Shown: positions 19,501 through 27,699 of the stretch, piece after piece
How positions within the stretch are numbered: the first letter of the stretch is position 1
Layout of the letters: every line of letters begins with the position of its first letter
DNA from: Caloramator australicus RC3
GTDB taxonomy: Bacteria; Bacillota; Clostridia; Clostridiales; Caloramatoraceae
Length of the DNA stretch: 46,228 nt
Direction of reading: 5' to 3'
Assembly (NCBI RefSeq): GCF_000297115.1
Contig: NZ_CAKP01000129.1
Coordinates: forward strand, 1-46,228
Made by a program: the position numbers and the translations under genes
Notes under the pieces: model-generated
Databases searched by the model: none
What the model was told of the DNA's origin: nothing
Seen by the model: only the letters and a program-made list of their open reading frames with translations

Positions 19501-20938
19501 AGTTACTGACCCATCTTATCAAAATGCAAACCAGGGCAATAGAGTCCTTGAGGCAATAGGCTCTAACTTGAGATTTAATGATGATGAAGTAATAGACAAT
19601 GTAAACAACAATGGTCAAAACTACAGGTTGTTATTTAATAGGTATGTATCAGATAAGTTTAATTTAACAAAGAATGTATCCCAAGATCAGCTTTATAGCT
19701 TCTTTAGTGGATGTTCAGTAATACCGAAGGATAACGCTGACCTTACAAATGTTGATTTTGTTGTAAAGGGCCATGACACGACAGAGATTTTGGATTCAGA
19801 CAAACAAAACGATGCAAAACCAGTTCAAAAGGGAGAGGTTTATGTTCTTGCAGTAGAAAAACTAAACTCAGGTGCAAAGTTGATAGTTGCAGGTTCAACC
19901 TTCTTCTCTGATTTTGAAATGACAGGAGATAATCAATATGCTAATGTTCCAATAACTGAAAATATTTTGGATTGGATTCTTGCTGGTGAGAAAGTAATTA
20001 CACCTATATTAGAAGTAAGAAAAGACATAAATAATGATAATATTCCAGACAATTTAGGCAAGATATTTACTGTAGAAGGCTATGTAACAGCAGAATCGGC
20101 TTCGATGGGCAATAGACACTCCTTCTTTGATGTTATATATGTTCAAGACGAAACGGGAGGAATAACTGTATTTGGAGTTTCAACAAGGCAAATACCTCTT
20201 GGGGTAAAGGTTAGAGTTACTGGAAAAGTTGATCAATATATGGGAGATACAGAACTTCAGATTTCAAATGAATTGAAGGATATAGAAATAATAGACCCAA
20301 ATCCAATAAATGTTGAACCTAAGTTAATGTCAACTAAGGAGGCTATGCTCGAGGAAAACGAAGGATGGCTAGTGAAGGTAGAAGGAACGGTTACAAGAAT
20401 AGTAGGACAAAATATATTCTTGGATGATGGTTCAGGAGAAGCAAGGGTATATGTAGAAGGATATATTGCAGGAGATGTAGGAAGCGAAGCAGGAAAATGG
20501 GATGAGAGGATTAAAATTGGAAGCAAGATAAGCGCTGTTGGATTAGCATCAGAGGATGCAGAGGGACACAGAATAAGGGTAAGAAATACGGCAGAGATAG
20601 TATTAATAGAAATGCCTGAAAATGAGAGCTTTGAAATAATATCGATAGAGAAACCAGAAAAGGTAATACAAGGCCAAGATATTAAAGTGACCATAAAAGC
20701 AATAAATAGAACTAAAAATACAAAAGATGCAACATTGATTGTAGCATTATATGATGATGATAACAGGTTTATAATTTACGGTGCAGCAAAGCAGAGTGTT
20801 GAATCAAATAAAGATGCTATATTAACAGTTATGATGAAAATTCCTGCAAATCAAAGAAATCTTAGAATAAGGTATTTTGTTTGGGACAGCATTGAAAATA
20901 TGATGCCTTTATCTAATATGTATGAAATAGCCGAATAA
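16595..20938 (+). CDS. Secreted multidomain protein: lamin-tail, PHP phosphoesterase-like, OB-fold domains
   Basis: 1447 aa, ATG after AAAGGTGGGGG. Signal peptide about 1-35 (VFAQ). A lamin-tail-like domain (about 38-185, LLITEIMVRAQSGTDPYEFIEVYNN) comes first, then Ig/Fn3-like domains (about 200-415). A PHP domain follows (about 418-690): QIHAHTNYSDG with H422 and H424, AITDHSNSF, FNHPGP, and NNQDNHKG, the metal-ligand set of CehA/McbA-type hydrolases. Then an Ig-like domain, a ~250-residue region VVIDAGHYNQY...LLVLTDP resembling GATase-like/GldG-type folds, and two OB-fold regions (about 1130-1350, VEGYVTAES... and VEGTVTRI...) like those in extracellular nucleases. The C-terminal domain (FVWDSIENMMPLSN) matches that of the subtilase. 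A role in extracellular nucleic-acid or phosphoester breakdown is inferred. Confidence 0.85.
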   Translation: MSFRKTHKNIISLFMVMLLVLSNFNLAFKNKVFAQTGPELLITEIMVRAQSGTDPYEFIEVYNNTNVPIDIKDYKFNYPSSDIDVSKIIQPKEVLVICSTSTTTLADFNAFYGTNLTEDQFVNFKITAGISNTPPKTIVLAKDTGEEVCRATYNSGDFDIKLSTTYKYPETGIDMILLGQKQQPTPGFVFPNQVPLDQNSDIQAPTITHTPITEADNTNDLIISANITDDVQISNAKVYYRKVGDTAYKSISMQKNNDLYTAVIPKSELSTQGIEYYIEASDGINTVTYPSDINNPLKVVIKEVDNVQPKVSIISPQSGEWIENKRPQISATIEDSSGLDLTTLKIYIDNVDVTDKTNLTYEDVEPKKFIKLEYNPAEDLAEGEHVVRIFIRDLSSLKNAADFTWNFYIGQETYNLYFGQIHAHTNYSDGLGTPEEAYDYAKNVAKADFFAITDHSNSFDNDTQATILDGSASSEWRQLHQIADQYNEDGKFVAIAAYEMTWSGSTGGWGHINTFNTPGFLSRNSRINNKAVDLKMYYDELKKVPQSISQFNHPGPTYGDFADFGYYDPDIDKLITLIEVGNGEGAVRSSGYFPSYEFYTRALDKGWHLAPTNNQDNHKGNWILANTARTVALAKNLTRDDIYDAFRNMRVYATEDNNLRIVYKVNNKYMGTILNNPDKLNFNISIQDPDLNDKIGKVSIIANGGIVVTSKYFDSNTAEWNFTLNPKYSYYYVRVDQEDLDIAVTAPVWTSDVVPVGLSSVKSNLKLAETNKPVTIDAVVYNNSTTSISNVKVEFYRDEIKDENKIDERIITNLNAGSTGLASINWTSSQEGKYTIYAKATINYGGVDKTFTSSTVVEFIAPENAVKVVIDAGHYNQYVSGDYKGKVTKFKSMLEDRKVIVYEDYDGLTDSDLEGVRLLVLTDPQSKDNASYNLYKSNYTDAEIEVIKRFVQNGGSVIITSRADYNDIGVTDPSYQNANQGNRVLEAIGSNLRFNDDEVIDNVNNNGQNYRLLFNRYVSDKFNLTKNVSQDQLYSFFSGCSVIPKDNADLTNVDFVVKGHDTTEILDSDKQNDAKPVQKGEVYVLAVEKLNSGAKLIVAGSTFFSDFEMTGDNQYANVPITENILDWILAGEKVITPILEVRKDINNDNIPDNLGKIFTVEGYVTAESASMGNRHSFFDVIYVQDETGGITVFGVSTRQIPLGVKVRVTGKVDQYMGDTELQISNELKDIEIIDPNPINVEPKLMSTKEAMLEENEGWLVKVEGTVTRIVGQNIFLDDGSGEARVYVEGYIAGDVGSEAGKWDERIKIGSKISAVGLASEDAEGHRIRVRNTAEIVLIEMPENESFEIISIEKPEKVIQGQDIKVTIKAINRTKNTKDATLIVALYDDDNRFIIYGAAKQSVESNKDAILTVMMKIPANQRNLRIRYFVWDSIENMMPLSNMYEIAE

Positions 20939-20947
20939 TTAGATATA

Positions 20948-20980
20948 ATCAAAACAGGCCATTTGGCCTGTTTTGATATT
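20948..20980 (+). terminator. Intrinsic terminator
   Basis: ATCAAAACAGGCC (20948-20960) / GGCCTGTTTTGAT (20965-20977), perfect 13-bp stem with a 4-nt loop; the T-run is part of the 3' arm. Confidence 0.88.
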
Positions 20981-21044
20981 TAGAGAGATCTTAGAATACT
21001 AAATTATAATTATAACAAGAAAACTTTATTTATTTAACGAAAAT

Positions 21045-21055
21045 CCGATATAATA
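21045..21055 (+). promoter_or_regulatory. -10 region with CCGATATAAT
   Basis: CCGATATAAT at 21045-21054 lies 29 nt before the GTG start. It contains TATAAT and also the CCGATAT string typical of sigma-28 (SigD) -10 elements. No good -35 for either form is visible. Confidence 0.4.
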
Positions 21056-21083
21056 TATATACCACTATTTAGGGGGCGTTTTT

Positions 21084-22400
21084 GTGAAAAGGGCTTTAGC
21101 TTTGATTTTGTTAATGATCCTGGCTTTTAATACAATTGCATATGCAGGAAGGGAATATATATTAAAATATGCTTATCCTGAAAATGTTAAAACTATTTCC
21201 ATATATGATTTATTAGGGAACGGTTCTAAAATTTCTAAAAATAAGAAGGTTTTATACGCAAAAAAGGATACAGTAGCGCCCTATGTTGTAAGTTCTAATC
21301 CTAAGAATGGCCTTCAAAATGTTAAAGTTGGAAGTAGCATTACATTGAATTTTAATGAAGGTGTAAAACTAAATAATTTAAAGAGCATATCACTAATTGG
21401 CAATGGGAAAAGGGTAGGGTTTAGTATAAAGTTAAGCGGCAATAAGGCAACGATAAGGCCTAATACTTTGTTATCCTATGGGACAAACTATGTTTTGAGT
21501 CTTCCAAATGGTTCATTTAAAGACTTTGCAGGAAATTCAAGTAAAGCTTTTGTTTTAAGATTTAGAACGGAGGAAATAAAGCTTGCAGAAAACGATAAGA
21601 ATAATGCCAGCAATTTTACGAGTTATTTTAGTTATATATTTGATGATGGAAAGAATATTGTAAAAAATTATTTATATAAAACCAATGGCGAATATCTTTT
21701 TTTTGCAGATATAAAGAATATAAGTAGAGTAAGTGGGATAAAGTTTGATGAGAATAATATCCCTATGGTAAATTATAGTGGATATAAATATAATCCTCTT
21801 TTAATAGCAGAGTGGGGGCTTCAAAACTATAGCTATTATAAAAGAAGCCAAAATGGTGAATATCTAAAAAGGGCAAAGGATGCAGCAGACTTTTTGGTTT
21901 ATAACATAAATGATAGTGGTCTTTGGATAAACGATTTTGACTACAAGGAATCAAATATATCAATGAAAAGAGGCTGGTCATCCTCATTAACTCAAGGGTT
22001 AGGTATATCTCTTCTAGTTAGAATGTATAATGAAACTTTAGATGAAAAATATTTGAATGCTGCAAAGCTTGCCCTAGCACCGTTAAGGGGAGAGTTAAAG
22101 GATAGCTTAAATGGTTTTCCGATGTTCGATATGTTTAGTGTAAGAACAAAATATACCTTTAGCAGCTTTATGTTTGTTTTGTTTGGACTGTATGATATTT
22201 CAGGATATGATGATTCTGCAAAGGAAATGTTTTATGAAGGAGTTGAAATATTAAGATACTTGATGCCAAAGTTCTATGGGACGACGGATAAGTTTTATAA
22301 ATCAATTCATGATGCACAAATAAGAGCCCTCTGCTCAATTTTGAATGTTGATAGTATTGATGAATACCTAGATGACTTTGAAGTTATTGATATAGAATGA
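21084..22400 (+). CDS. Secreted protein with Ig-like domain and D-glucuronyl C5-epimerase-like domain
   Basis: 438 aa from a GTG at 21084 (AGGGGGCG in front). Signal peptide about 1-22. Residues ~68-168 form an SbsA/Big_5-type Ig domain (DTVAPYVVSSNPKNGLQNV...LRFRTEE). Residues ~185-430 resemble the C-terminal catalytic domain of D-glucuronyl C5-epimerases: YNPLLIAEWGLQNY, WINDFDYK, and RGWSSSLTQGLGISLLVRMY, the alpha-toroid signature, followed by LNAAKLALAPL and SIHDAQIRAL. Known members convert D-glucuronate to L-iduronate within polysaccharides. Here the domain is exported, so the substrate may be a cell-surface or environmental uronic-acid polymer. The family call is fairly good; activity is unproven. 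Confidence 0.78.
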   Translation: MKRALALILLMILAFNTIAYAGREYILKYAYPENVKTISIYDLLGNGSKISKNKKVLYAKKDTVAPYVVSSNPKNGLQNVKVGSSITLNFNEGVKLNNLKSISLIGNGKRVGFSIKLSGNKATIRPNTLLSYGTNYVLSLPNGSFKDFAGNSSKAFVLRFRTEEIKLAENDKNNASNFTSYFSYIFDDGKNIVKNYLYKTNGEYLFFADIKNISRVSGIKFDENNIPMVNYSGYKYNPLLIAEWGLQNYSYYKRSQNGEYLKRAKDAADFLVYNINDSGLWINDFDYKESNISMKRGWSSSLTQGLGISLLVRMYNETLDEKYLNAAKLALAPLRGELKDSLNGFPMFDMFSVRTKYTFSSFMFVLFGLYDISGYDDSAKEMFYEGVEILRYLMPKFYGTTDKFYKSIHDAQIRALCSILNVDSIDEYLDDFEVIDIE

Positions 22401-22428
22401 AAATAGGCATCGCAGGATGCCTATTTTG
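22399..22428. terminator. Bidirectional terminator between convergent genes
   Basis: AAAATAGGCATC-GCAG-GATGCCTATTTT, 12-bp perfect stem. It serves the plus-strand gene ending at 22400; the stop of the minus-strand gene (22421-22423) lies in its 3' arm. Confidence 0.9.
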
Positions 22429-23041
22429 TTATGACAAAACTTTTGGATGTTGCACTTTTTCCAACGTTTAATGTTGCTTTTCCTAAAAGGTTGTTCTTTT
22501 CATCATAAAAATATACGATAACAGTTTCCTTTGGAATTATAAGGCTTGCAGTTTCGCCTATTTTATAGAACTTTGCATCAACATCGTATTTATATTTTAC
22601 ATTTCCATTATAGTTTTTTAATCCATTTATAGTTATTTTTTTATATGCGGTAAATCCTCCAACTGTTACATCGTATGTCCCTGTTATAATTAAATCAGAT
22701 ATTGTAAATTTTAAGCTATAGGGATTTTTCAAAGTTTTACCTAAAGATGATTTTAAGTTTTCAACGGTTAGATAATATGTTTCTCCATAAGTGTAGCCGC
22801 CATCTGGAGGATTAATAAGTAAAGACTTTTGATTGCTGCCTATTTTAACATCAACGTTGATTTTGCTGCCTTTAGAGTCTACTATTTTGATTGAATTTAA
22901 AAGATCGTTTTTAGGATCAAGCTTTTGGTTAAATTTAATATTAAAGGTTTTGTAAGGTGAGATATTTGTCATTACTTTGTTAAATGCAAGGACATTTGTT
23001 GATAACGAAAAAAACAGAAAAAAGAAAAGAACCTTTTTCAT
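22421..23041 (-). CDS. Small secreted Ig-like protein
   Basis: 206 aa on the minus strand, ATG at 23041 after GAGGTGG. Signal peptide about 1-19 (NVLA). The region 22-110 (SPYKTFNIKFNQKLDPKNDLLNSI...YGETYYLTVENLKSSLGKTLKNPYSLKFTI) has the pattern of an SbsA/Big_5 Ig-like domain; the rest (about 113-206) is another beta-rich domain. No catalytic or anchor motif. It is the only minus-strand gene in the surface island, convergent with the epimerase-like gene and divergent from the next large gene. It could be an accessory of the surface layer. Confidence 0.8.
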   Translation of the reverse strand: MKKVLFFFLFFSLSTNVLAFNKVMTNISPYKTFNIKFNQKLDPKNDLLNSIKIVDSKGSKINVDVKIGSNQKSLLINPPDGGYTYGETYYLTVENLKSSLGKTLKNPYSLKFTISDLIITGTYDVTVGGFTAYKKITINGLKNYNGNVKYKYDVDAKFYKIGETASLIIPKETVIVYFYDEKNNLLGKATLNVGKSATSKSFVITK

Positions 23042-23090
23042 AAAACCACCTCAGTTTAATTTTAGCTTAAATTTTATTATAAATAAAGTG

Positions 23091-23117
23091 TAAATTTTTT
23101 TTAAAATTATCCGATAA
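23091..23117 (+). promoter_or_regulatory. Sigma-28-like promoter
   Basis: TAAA (23091-23094), 16-nt spacer, CCGATAA (23111-23117), close to the SigD/FliA consensus TAAA-N15-GCCGATAA, 21 nt before the start codon at 23138. Confidence 0.45.
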
Positions 23118-23137
23118 CTAACATAGGGGGTGTTGTC

Positions 23138-26100
23138 ATGAGGCGATTTGTAGCTTTTATTTTAACAGTGATTATGATAATAGGGATGCTGCCTAAGATG
23201 GCCTTTGCTGCAAAAGCAGTTAATTTGCCTAAAAATAGCATAATAATAGCCGACAGAATATATACAAGTTCCTATGTGAGTAAATTTCCTCAAGAGGTAA
23301 ATCAATTTCAAAGCCTTCAGGGAAATGAAAACAAGATATTTTCTATAGATGCACAAGGCAATATAACAGATAAAGATGGAAGGGCTGCAACTGAAGAACA
23401 AATAATGCTTATATGTGGAAGAAAACTAACCCTTTATTCAGATAGTCCAGATGATCAAGGTAAGGTCTATATTGCAGATGGAAGTGGGATATTTAGAGAG
23501 TATAAACCTGGAAGCACAAAATATGGATATATAACAATAAACACATCCTTTAGTGCAGCAGGTTCGGGATACAATCTTGTCAGCGTTGTAATCAAAGAGA
23601 TAGTTGGTGTTCCAAACAGCTATTATTTTGTTGTATCAGATAGTTCAACAATAGATCCTTCAGTTAAAAGAGCTACTAATGAGTCCTTTACATTAATAAC
23701 AAACAGGGATGATTTTTATATAAATTTATATTCTGCAAGCGGAGATCTTGTTGGACAAGGGGAGATAAAGGATGTTTCTTCTTCCGTTACAGGACTTCCT
23801 GTTTTAATTAATTTAAAAACTTATTCCTTAGGTAATATTCCAACAAGGGTTGCAGGGAATATAAGTAATCTTGGGCTTGCAGCAACTGATGGAGAATTTT
23901 TATATTATGTTAATTTAGCAGATGGAGGAAAGATTTATAAAAAGAATATATATGGAGTTGAGGAGTATCCAATAGTTGAAGATAATGCAAGGTATATAAA
24001 TGTTGTAGACGATTGGATTTATTATAGTAATATATCCGATGGTGGTAAGATCTATAAGGTAAATGTTGATGGAACGGGAAGAAAGAAGATAAATGATGTT
24101 TTGTCTTCCTATGTAAATGTGGTGGGGGATTATATATATTATTCAAATAGCAAGGATAAAAACAGGATATATAAACTTAGCAAATTCAATACAAATGCAA
24201 GTTATTCTGGACAAAGGCTTACCTATGATTCAGCTGCATATATAGTAGTTGATGGGGATAGAAATAAGATTTATTATAGCAATACCTCAGATGCAAGAAG
24301 ACTTTATTCCATCGATTTAAACGGAAACAATAGAACAAAGTTTTTAACGGTTTCCTCCCAAACAAGTCCAGGGGTAAGATATTTAAGCTTAACAAATGAT
24401 GGAATAGTTTATGCAACAGGGCTTGATGGAAAACTTTATAAAACTATATCATATAACAGAATTTCGCCGGTTTACTTTACAACTGAAGTTCAGGTAAAAT
24501 CTAAAGGTGGAACTATTACAAAAAGTGTTGAAGATAAATTGAGCGTAATAAATGCAGTAACCAATAATGACATATTCTATTCAAGCTATGTAGATGGAAG
24601 AAAGATATATAAGCTCGGTGTTTCAAGTGGAACAAAGATAATAGATGACTTAGCAACGGCGATAAACATAGCAGGGGATTATATATTTTATTTAAAATCT
24701 GGAAAACTTTATAGATATAAGTTAGGCTCTCCTGAAGGAACAAAGCCAGAGGCAATAGCAAAGATTAAGTATGCCGATAAGATTGTAAAAATTGATGATT
24801 TAGATCCCGTTGAAATTACTGACCTTAAGAATATAGAGCTGCCCGATAAGGTTACTGCTATTATGAGCGATGGAGATATAAGGGAACTTTTAGTTAATTG
24901 GGATATGTCAAAATATAGTGTAAAGGATGGAGTATATACCTTCAGTGGAAAGGTTGTAGGATACGGAACTAAAGTAAGTGGTAAAGCTGTTATGTATTCT
25001 GCACCAATTAATATGAATAATGTTGTTGTAACTAACAATGAAGGAAGTAAAGCAGATAGTATAGTTATAAAGGGACTTGCTTTAGGAGATGAAGTTTATG
25101 TATACGATGAAAATGATATGACAAAGCCTCTTGGAAAGGCAAAGGCTGACAAAACAGGACAGGCAGTTATATCAAAGATAGACCTAAATCAAGAAGGCGG
25201 AGTAATTAAAGTTGCAGTTAAAAGAGCAGGAAGGGCGTTAAGTAAATTTACGGATGTTGCATACAGCTCTGAGGCACCGGTTGTAGTTAAGGTTGAATAT
25301 ACGGAATATAACAATAAGAAGGTTTATAAGGTAACATATAAGGGAATAAATGATAAAATAGGTTATAGACTATACAATGCAGACAATTCCATTGTTAAGG
25401 ATTATACTGCATCACCAATAACAGCAACACCAGAAGGAAGCGGTTTATTCTCCTTTGAAATAGAAAGAAGTGTATTTGAAGGCTATGCGACGGATAAATT
25501 GTTAAAACTTGCCTATTATGACGCAAATAAGGGCTACCTTGATCCATCAAAGCCATATATTATGATAGCCCAAGCAAAACCAAATGTATCATACGATTTT
25601 ACATCTGGAAGATTTGTAGGATTTAGCAGTTTCATAGAATGTTCATTAAACGGAATAGATTGGATGTCAAGCGATGAGATGTTAAGCCAAGCAAGCATGC
25701 TTACTGGAAAAACCTATATCCTTGCAAGATACAAGGCTATGTCCAATAAAATGCCAGGACAAATTGCATATGTTGCCCTTGTTCCAATGCCACAGGTGGT
25801 TATAAAGGCAGGAGGAGAAATTATACTTGATAGTAAGGATTATACGACTTTCATAATCGATGATATAACCGGCACATTAACTGCAAGATATATAGGCAAT
25901 GCCGATATTACTGTTGATATAAAAGATGTTCCAAGCGGTATAAATGCAAGCTATGTTTTAACAAAGGGTGCAACTCAGGTTTCAGCTGGAAGTGTTGATA
26001 ATTCGGCTATTGAATCAACAATCCAAAAGAACTCAAACAATACAGGTGAATATAAATTAGTGGTAACCTTAAATCAAGGTGGAACTGAAATTGCAAAACA

Positions 26101-26851
26101 AACGATTAAGTTTAGACTATTTGGAGAAAATATAGCACCACCACAACCATATCTTGCAGGTATTCTAGGAAAGACTATAAATGGAGTAACAACAGGATAT
26201 AAGGTTAAGGTAATGGTTCCATTTACCGATTCAACTGTTTCTGCTGTTGGAACTATAAGATTAAAGGATAGTATAAGTGGACAATATGGAAATTCCAAGC
26301 CATATAATTTTGTTTTAAACAATGGAGTTTGGGAAGGAGAAGAAGTAGCAAACGTTGAAGGTGAATATGAGGTAAGTATAAGATATGAAAATTATGCTAT
26401 GAAACCTTCTACATTTACAGCATCAAAGGAAATTAGGTTTACCATAGATACTTCAAAGGTTTATAAGGTTTATCTATATGATGGATATTTGAGAAAAATA
26501 GGTTTAGATGTTATTGAAGGATTGGTTTATCCTTATGGAGATGCAACATACTCCTTTGTAGGATATACAGATTTGTATTCCTTTGGGGTAGAAGGTAGAA
26601 GCATAACAGGTTTTGAATGGCTTGACGATGAAAATGATACAACAATAAATGATCCAGATGCTCAGTATGGTTTCTATGTAAAGTATAGGTTTATAGACGA
26701 CAATACTTGGTCAAGTATAAAGCAAGGTGAAAGAATAAATTATAGAAACAACAGAACAGTTGAAAAATATAGAATAAAAGTGACAGTAATTAACTTTAAG
26801 AACGGTTATAAAGAAGATTTTGAATATGAATTTGAGATAAGCAATCAGTAG
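23138..26851 (+). CDS. Large secreted surface protein with DUF5050-like propeller and Ig-like domains
   Basis: 1237 aa, ATG after AGGGGGTG. Signal peptide about 1-24 (AFAA). Residues ~245-550 contain repeated ~45-residue units with YYSN, G.KIYK and NVVGDYIYYSN motifs, the DUF5050-type beta-propeller found in clostridial surface proteins. A Big_4-like domain follows (about 555-630, VEITDLKNIELPDKVTAIMSDG...VNWD). The rest is a series of beta-sandwich segments, with charged strands and a KVYLYDGYLRKIG segment before the end. No SLH, LPXTG or catalytic motif is visible. It is monocistronic, with its own promoter and terminator, and is probably a structural or ligand-binding surface protein. Confidence 0.8.
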   Translation: MRRFVAFILTVIMIIGMLPKMAFAAKAVNLPKNSIIIADRIYTSSYVSKFPQEVNQFQSLQGNENKIFSIDAQGNITDKDGRAATEEQIMLICGRKLTLYSDSPDDQGKVYIADGSGIFREYKPGSTKYGYITINTSFSAAGSGYNLVSVVIKEIVGVPNSYYFVVSDSSTIDPSVKRATNESFTLITNRDDFYINLYSASGDLVGQGEIKDVSSSVTGLPVLINLKTYSLGNIPTRVAGNISNLGLAATDGEFLYYVNLADGGKIYKKNIYGVEEYPIVEDNARYINVVDDWIYYSNISDGGKIYKVNVDGTGRKKINDVLSSYVNVVGDYIYYSNSKDKNRIYKLSKFNTNASYSGQRLTYDSAAYIVVDGDRNKIYYSNTSDARRLYSIDLNGNNRTKFLTVSSQTSPGVRYLSLTNDGIVYATGLDGKLYKTISYNRISPVYFTTEVQVKSKGGTITKSVEDKLSVINAVTNNDIFYSSYVDGRKIYKLGVSSGTKIIDDLATAINIAGDYIFYLKSGKLYRYKLGSPEGTKPEAIAKIKYADKIVKIDDLDPVEITDLKNIELPDKVTAIMSDGDIRELLVNWDMSKYSVKDGVYTFSGKVVGYGTKVSGKAVMYSAPINMNNVVVTNNEGSKADSIVIKGLALGDEVYVYDENDMTKPLGKAKADKTGQAVISKIDLNQEGGVIKVAVKRAGRALSKFTDVAYSSEAPVVVKVEYTEYNNKKVYKVTYKGINDKIGYRLYNADNSIVKDYTASPITATPEGSGLFSFEIERSVFEGYATDKLLKLAYYDANKGYLDPSKPYIMIAQAKPNVSYDFTSGRFVGFSSFIECSLNGIDWMSSDEMLSQASMLTGKTYILARYKAMSNKMPGQIAYVALVPMPQVVIKAGGEIILDSKDYTTFIIDDITGTLTARYIGNADITVDIKDVPSGINASYVLTKGATQVSAGSVDNSAIESTIQKNSNNTGEYKLVVTLNQGGTEIAKQTIKFRLFGENIAPPQPYLAGILGKTINGVTTGYKVKVMVPFTDSTVSAVGTIRLKDSISGQYGNSKPYNFVLNNGVWEGEEVANVEGEYEVSIRYENYAMKPSTFTASKEIRFTIDTSKVYKVYLYDGYLRKIGLDVIEGLVYPYGDATYSFVGYTDLYSFGVEGRSITGFEWLDDENDTTINDPDAQYGFYVKYRFIDDNTWSSIKQGERINYRNNRTVEKYRIKVTVINFKNGYKEDFEYEFEISNQ

Positions 26852-26866
26852 TATGTAACGTATGTT

Positions 26867-26907
26867 TAGCACAGTGCATTTTAGGATGCACTGTGCTATT
26901 TTTTTTG
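26867..26907 (+). terminator. Intrinsic terminator
   Basis: TAGCACAGTGCAT (26867-26879) / ATGCACTGTGCTA (26886-26898), perfect 13-bp stem, then TTTTTTTTTG. Confidence 0.95.
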
Positions 26908-27073
26908 ATTAAATTTACAAAAATTTTTGAAGCCCATGTTTAAAACAAGTAAAAATTGGAAAAAATCAAGCTGAAAATAGATTGAAGGGAGTGAGGAGTA
27001 AAGTTAAAGTGATTTCATTTAAAAATATGCATTTTTTATATATTTAAACCTTATGCTTAAAAGGAGGTATTCT

Positions 27074-27514
27074 ATGAAGAAAAAAGGTTTTACACTACTT
27101 GAAATGATTATTGTAATTTCTATCATCGCCCTTTTAGTAGGCATTACAACCCCACAGATTTCAAAGGCTATGAAAAAGTCAAAGGCTATGGCGGATGTGG
27201 TGACTGCAAATACAATAGCAGCGACGATACAGGAAGTTGTACTTGAAGGAGGAGAGATAAAGGATACAGGAGGAATTTGGGTTAAAATATCGCAAACAGG
27301 TGTATTTACTGATAACACTATTGATTTATCTAAGTATTTAGAAGGTTTTGATAAGCTAAAACCTAAAATGAATTCATCCTATGTATTCTGCTATAAATAC
27401 AATGCTGCTGAAAATAAATTAGAAATAGGAGCAGGTAGAAAAGATGCTGATAATAACATAATTCAGACTGAGGCTTATAACCTATATCCAAGTCTTAATC
27501 CTGCATATAAGTAA
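27074..27514 (+). CDS. Type IV pilin-like (prepilin) protein
   Basis: 146 aa from the ATG at 27074, chosen because AAAAGGAGG (27058-27066) sits before it. The N-terminus MKKKGFTLLEMIIVISIIALLVGI is a class-III signal: prepilin peptidase would cut after Gly5, leaving Phe1 and Glu5 of the mature protein and a hydrophobic assembly helix. The rest is a small soluble domain typical of pseudopilins. No assembly ATPase, platform protein or prepilin peptidase gene is nearby, so it depends on machinery encoded elsewhere. It is monocistronic. Confidence 0.88.
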   Translation: MKKKGFTLLEMIIVISIIALLVGITTPQISKAMKKSKAMADVVTANTIAATIQEVVLEGGEIKDTGGIWVKISQTGVFTDNTIDLSKYLEGFDKLKPKMNSSYVFCYKYNAAENKLEIGAGRKDADNNIIQTEAYNLYPSLNPAYK

Positions 27515-27535
27515 AATTTTGTTAAGATTTTTATT

Positions 27536-27569
27536 TTGTCCCTCACTTTAATATGGGGGACAATTTTTT
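27536..27569 (+). terminator. Intrinsic terminator
   Basis: TTGTCCC (27536-27542) / GGGACAA (27557-27563) with TTTTTT after. A further AT-rich palindrome, AAAAAGTTAA-TATT-TTAACTTTTT (27608-27631), lies between this and the next gene and could be an operator or second terminator. Confidence 0.78.
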
Positions 27570-27699
27570 GTGTTTTCATATTAATGATACAAAAATAAAT
27601 CTTTGCAAAAAAGTTAATATTTTAACTTTTTCTGTCTTATTGTTTAGATCTTTGTAATTTGCTAAAATGGGAAATATAAGGAAGGATGGGAGGGATATT

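Noticed and set aside
5163-26851. SLH or sortase anchors in the surface proteins
   Set aside because: I looked for SLH-type triplets and LPXTG plus hydrophobic tail and found none in the proteins listed.
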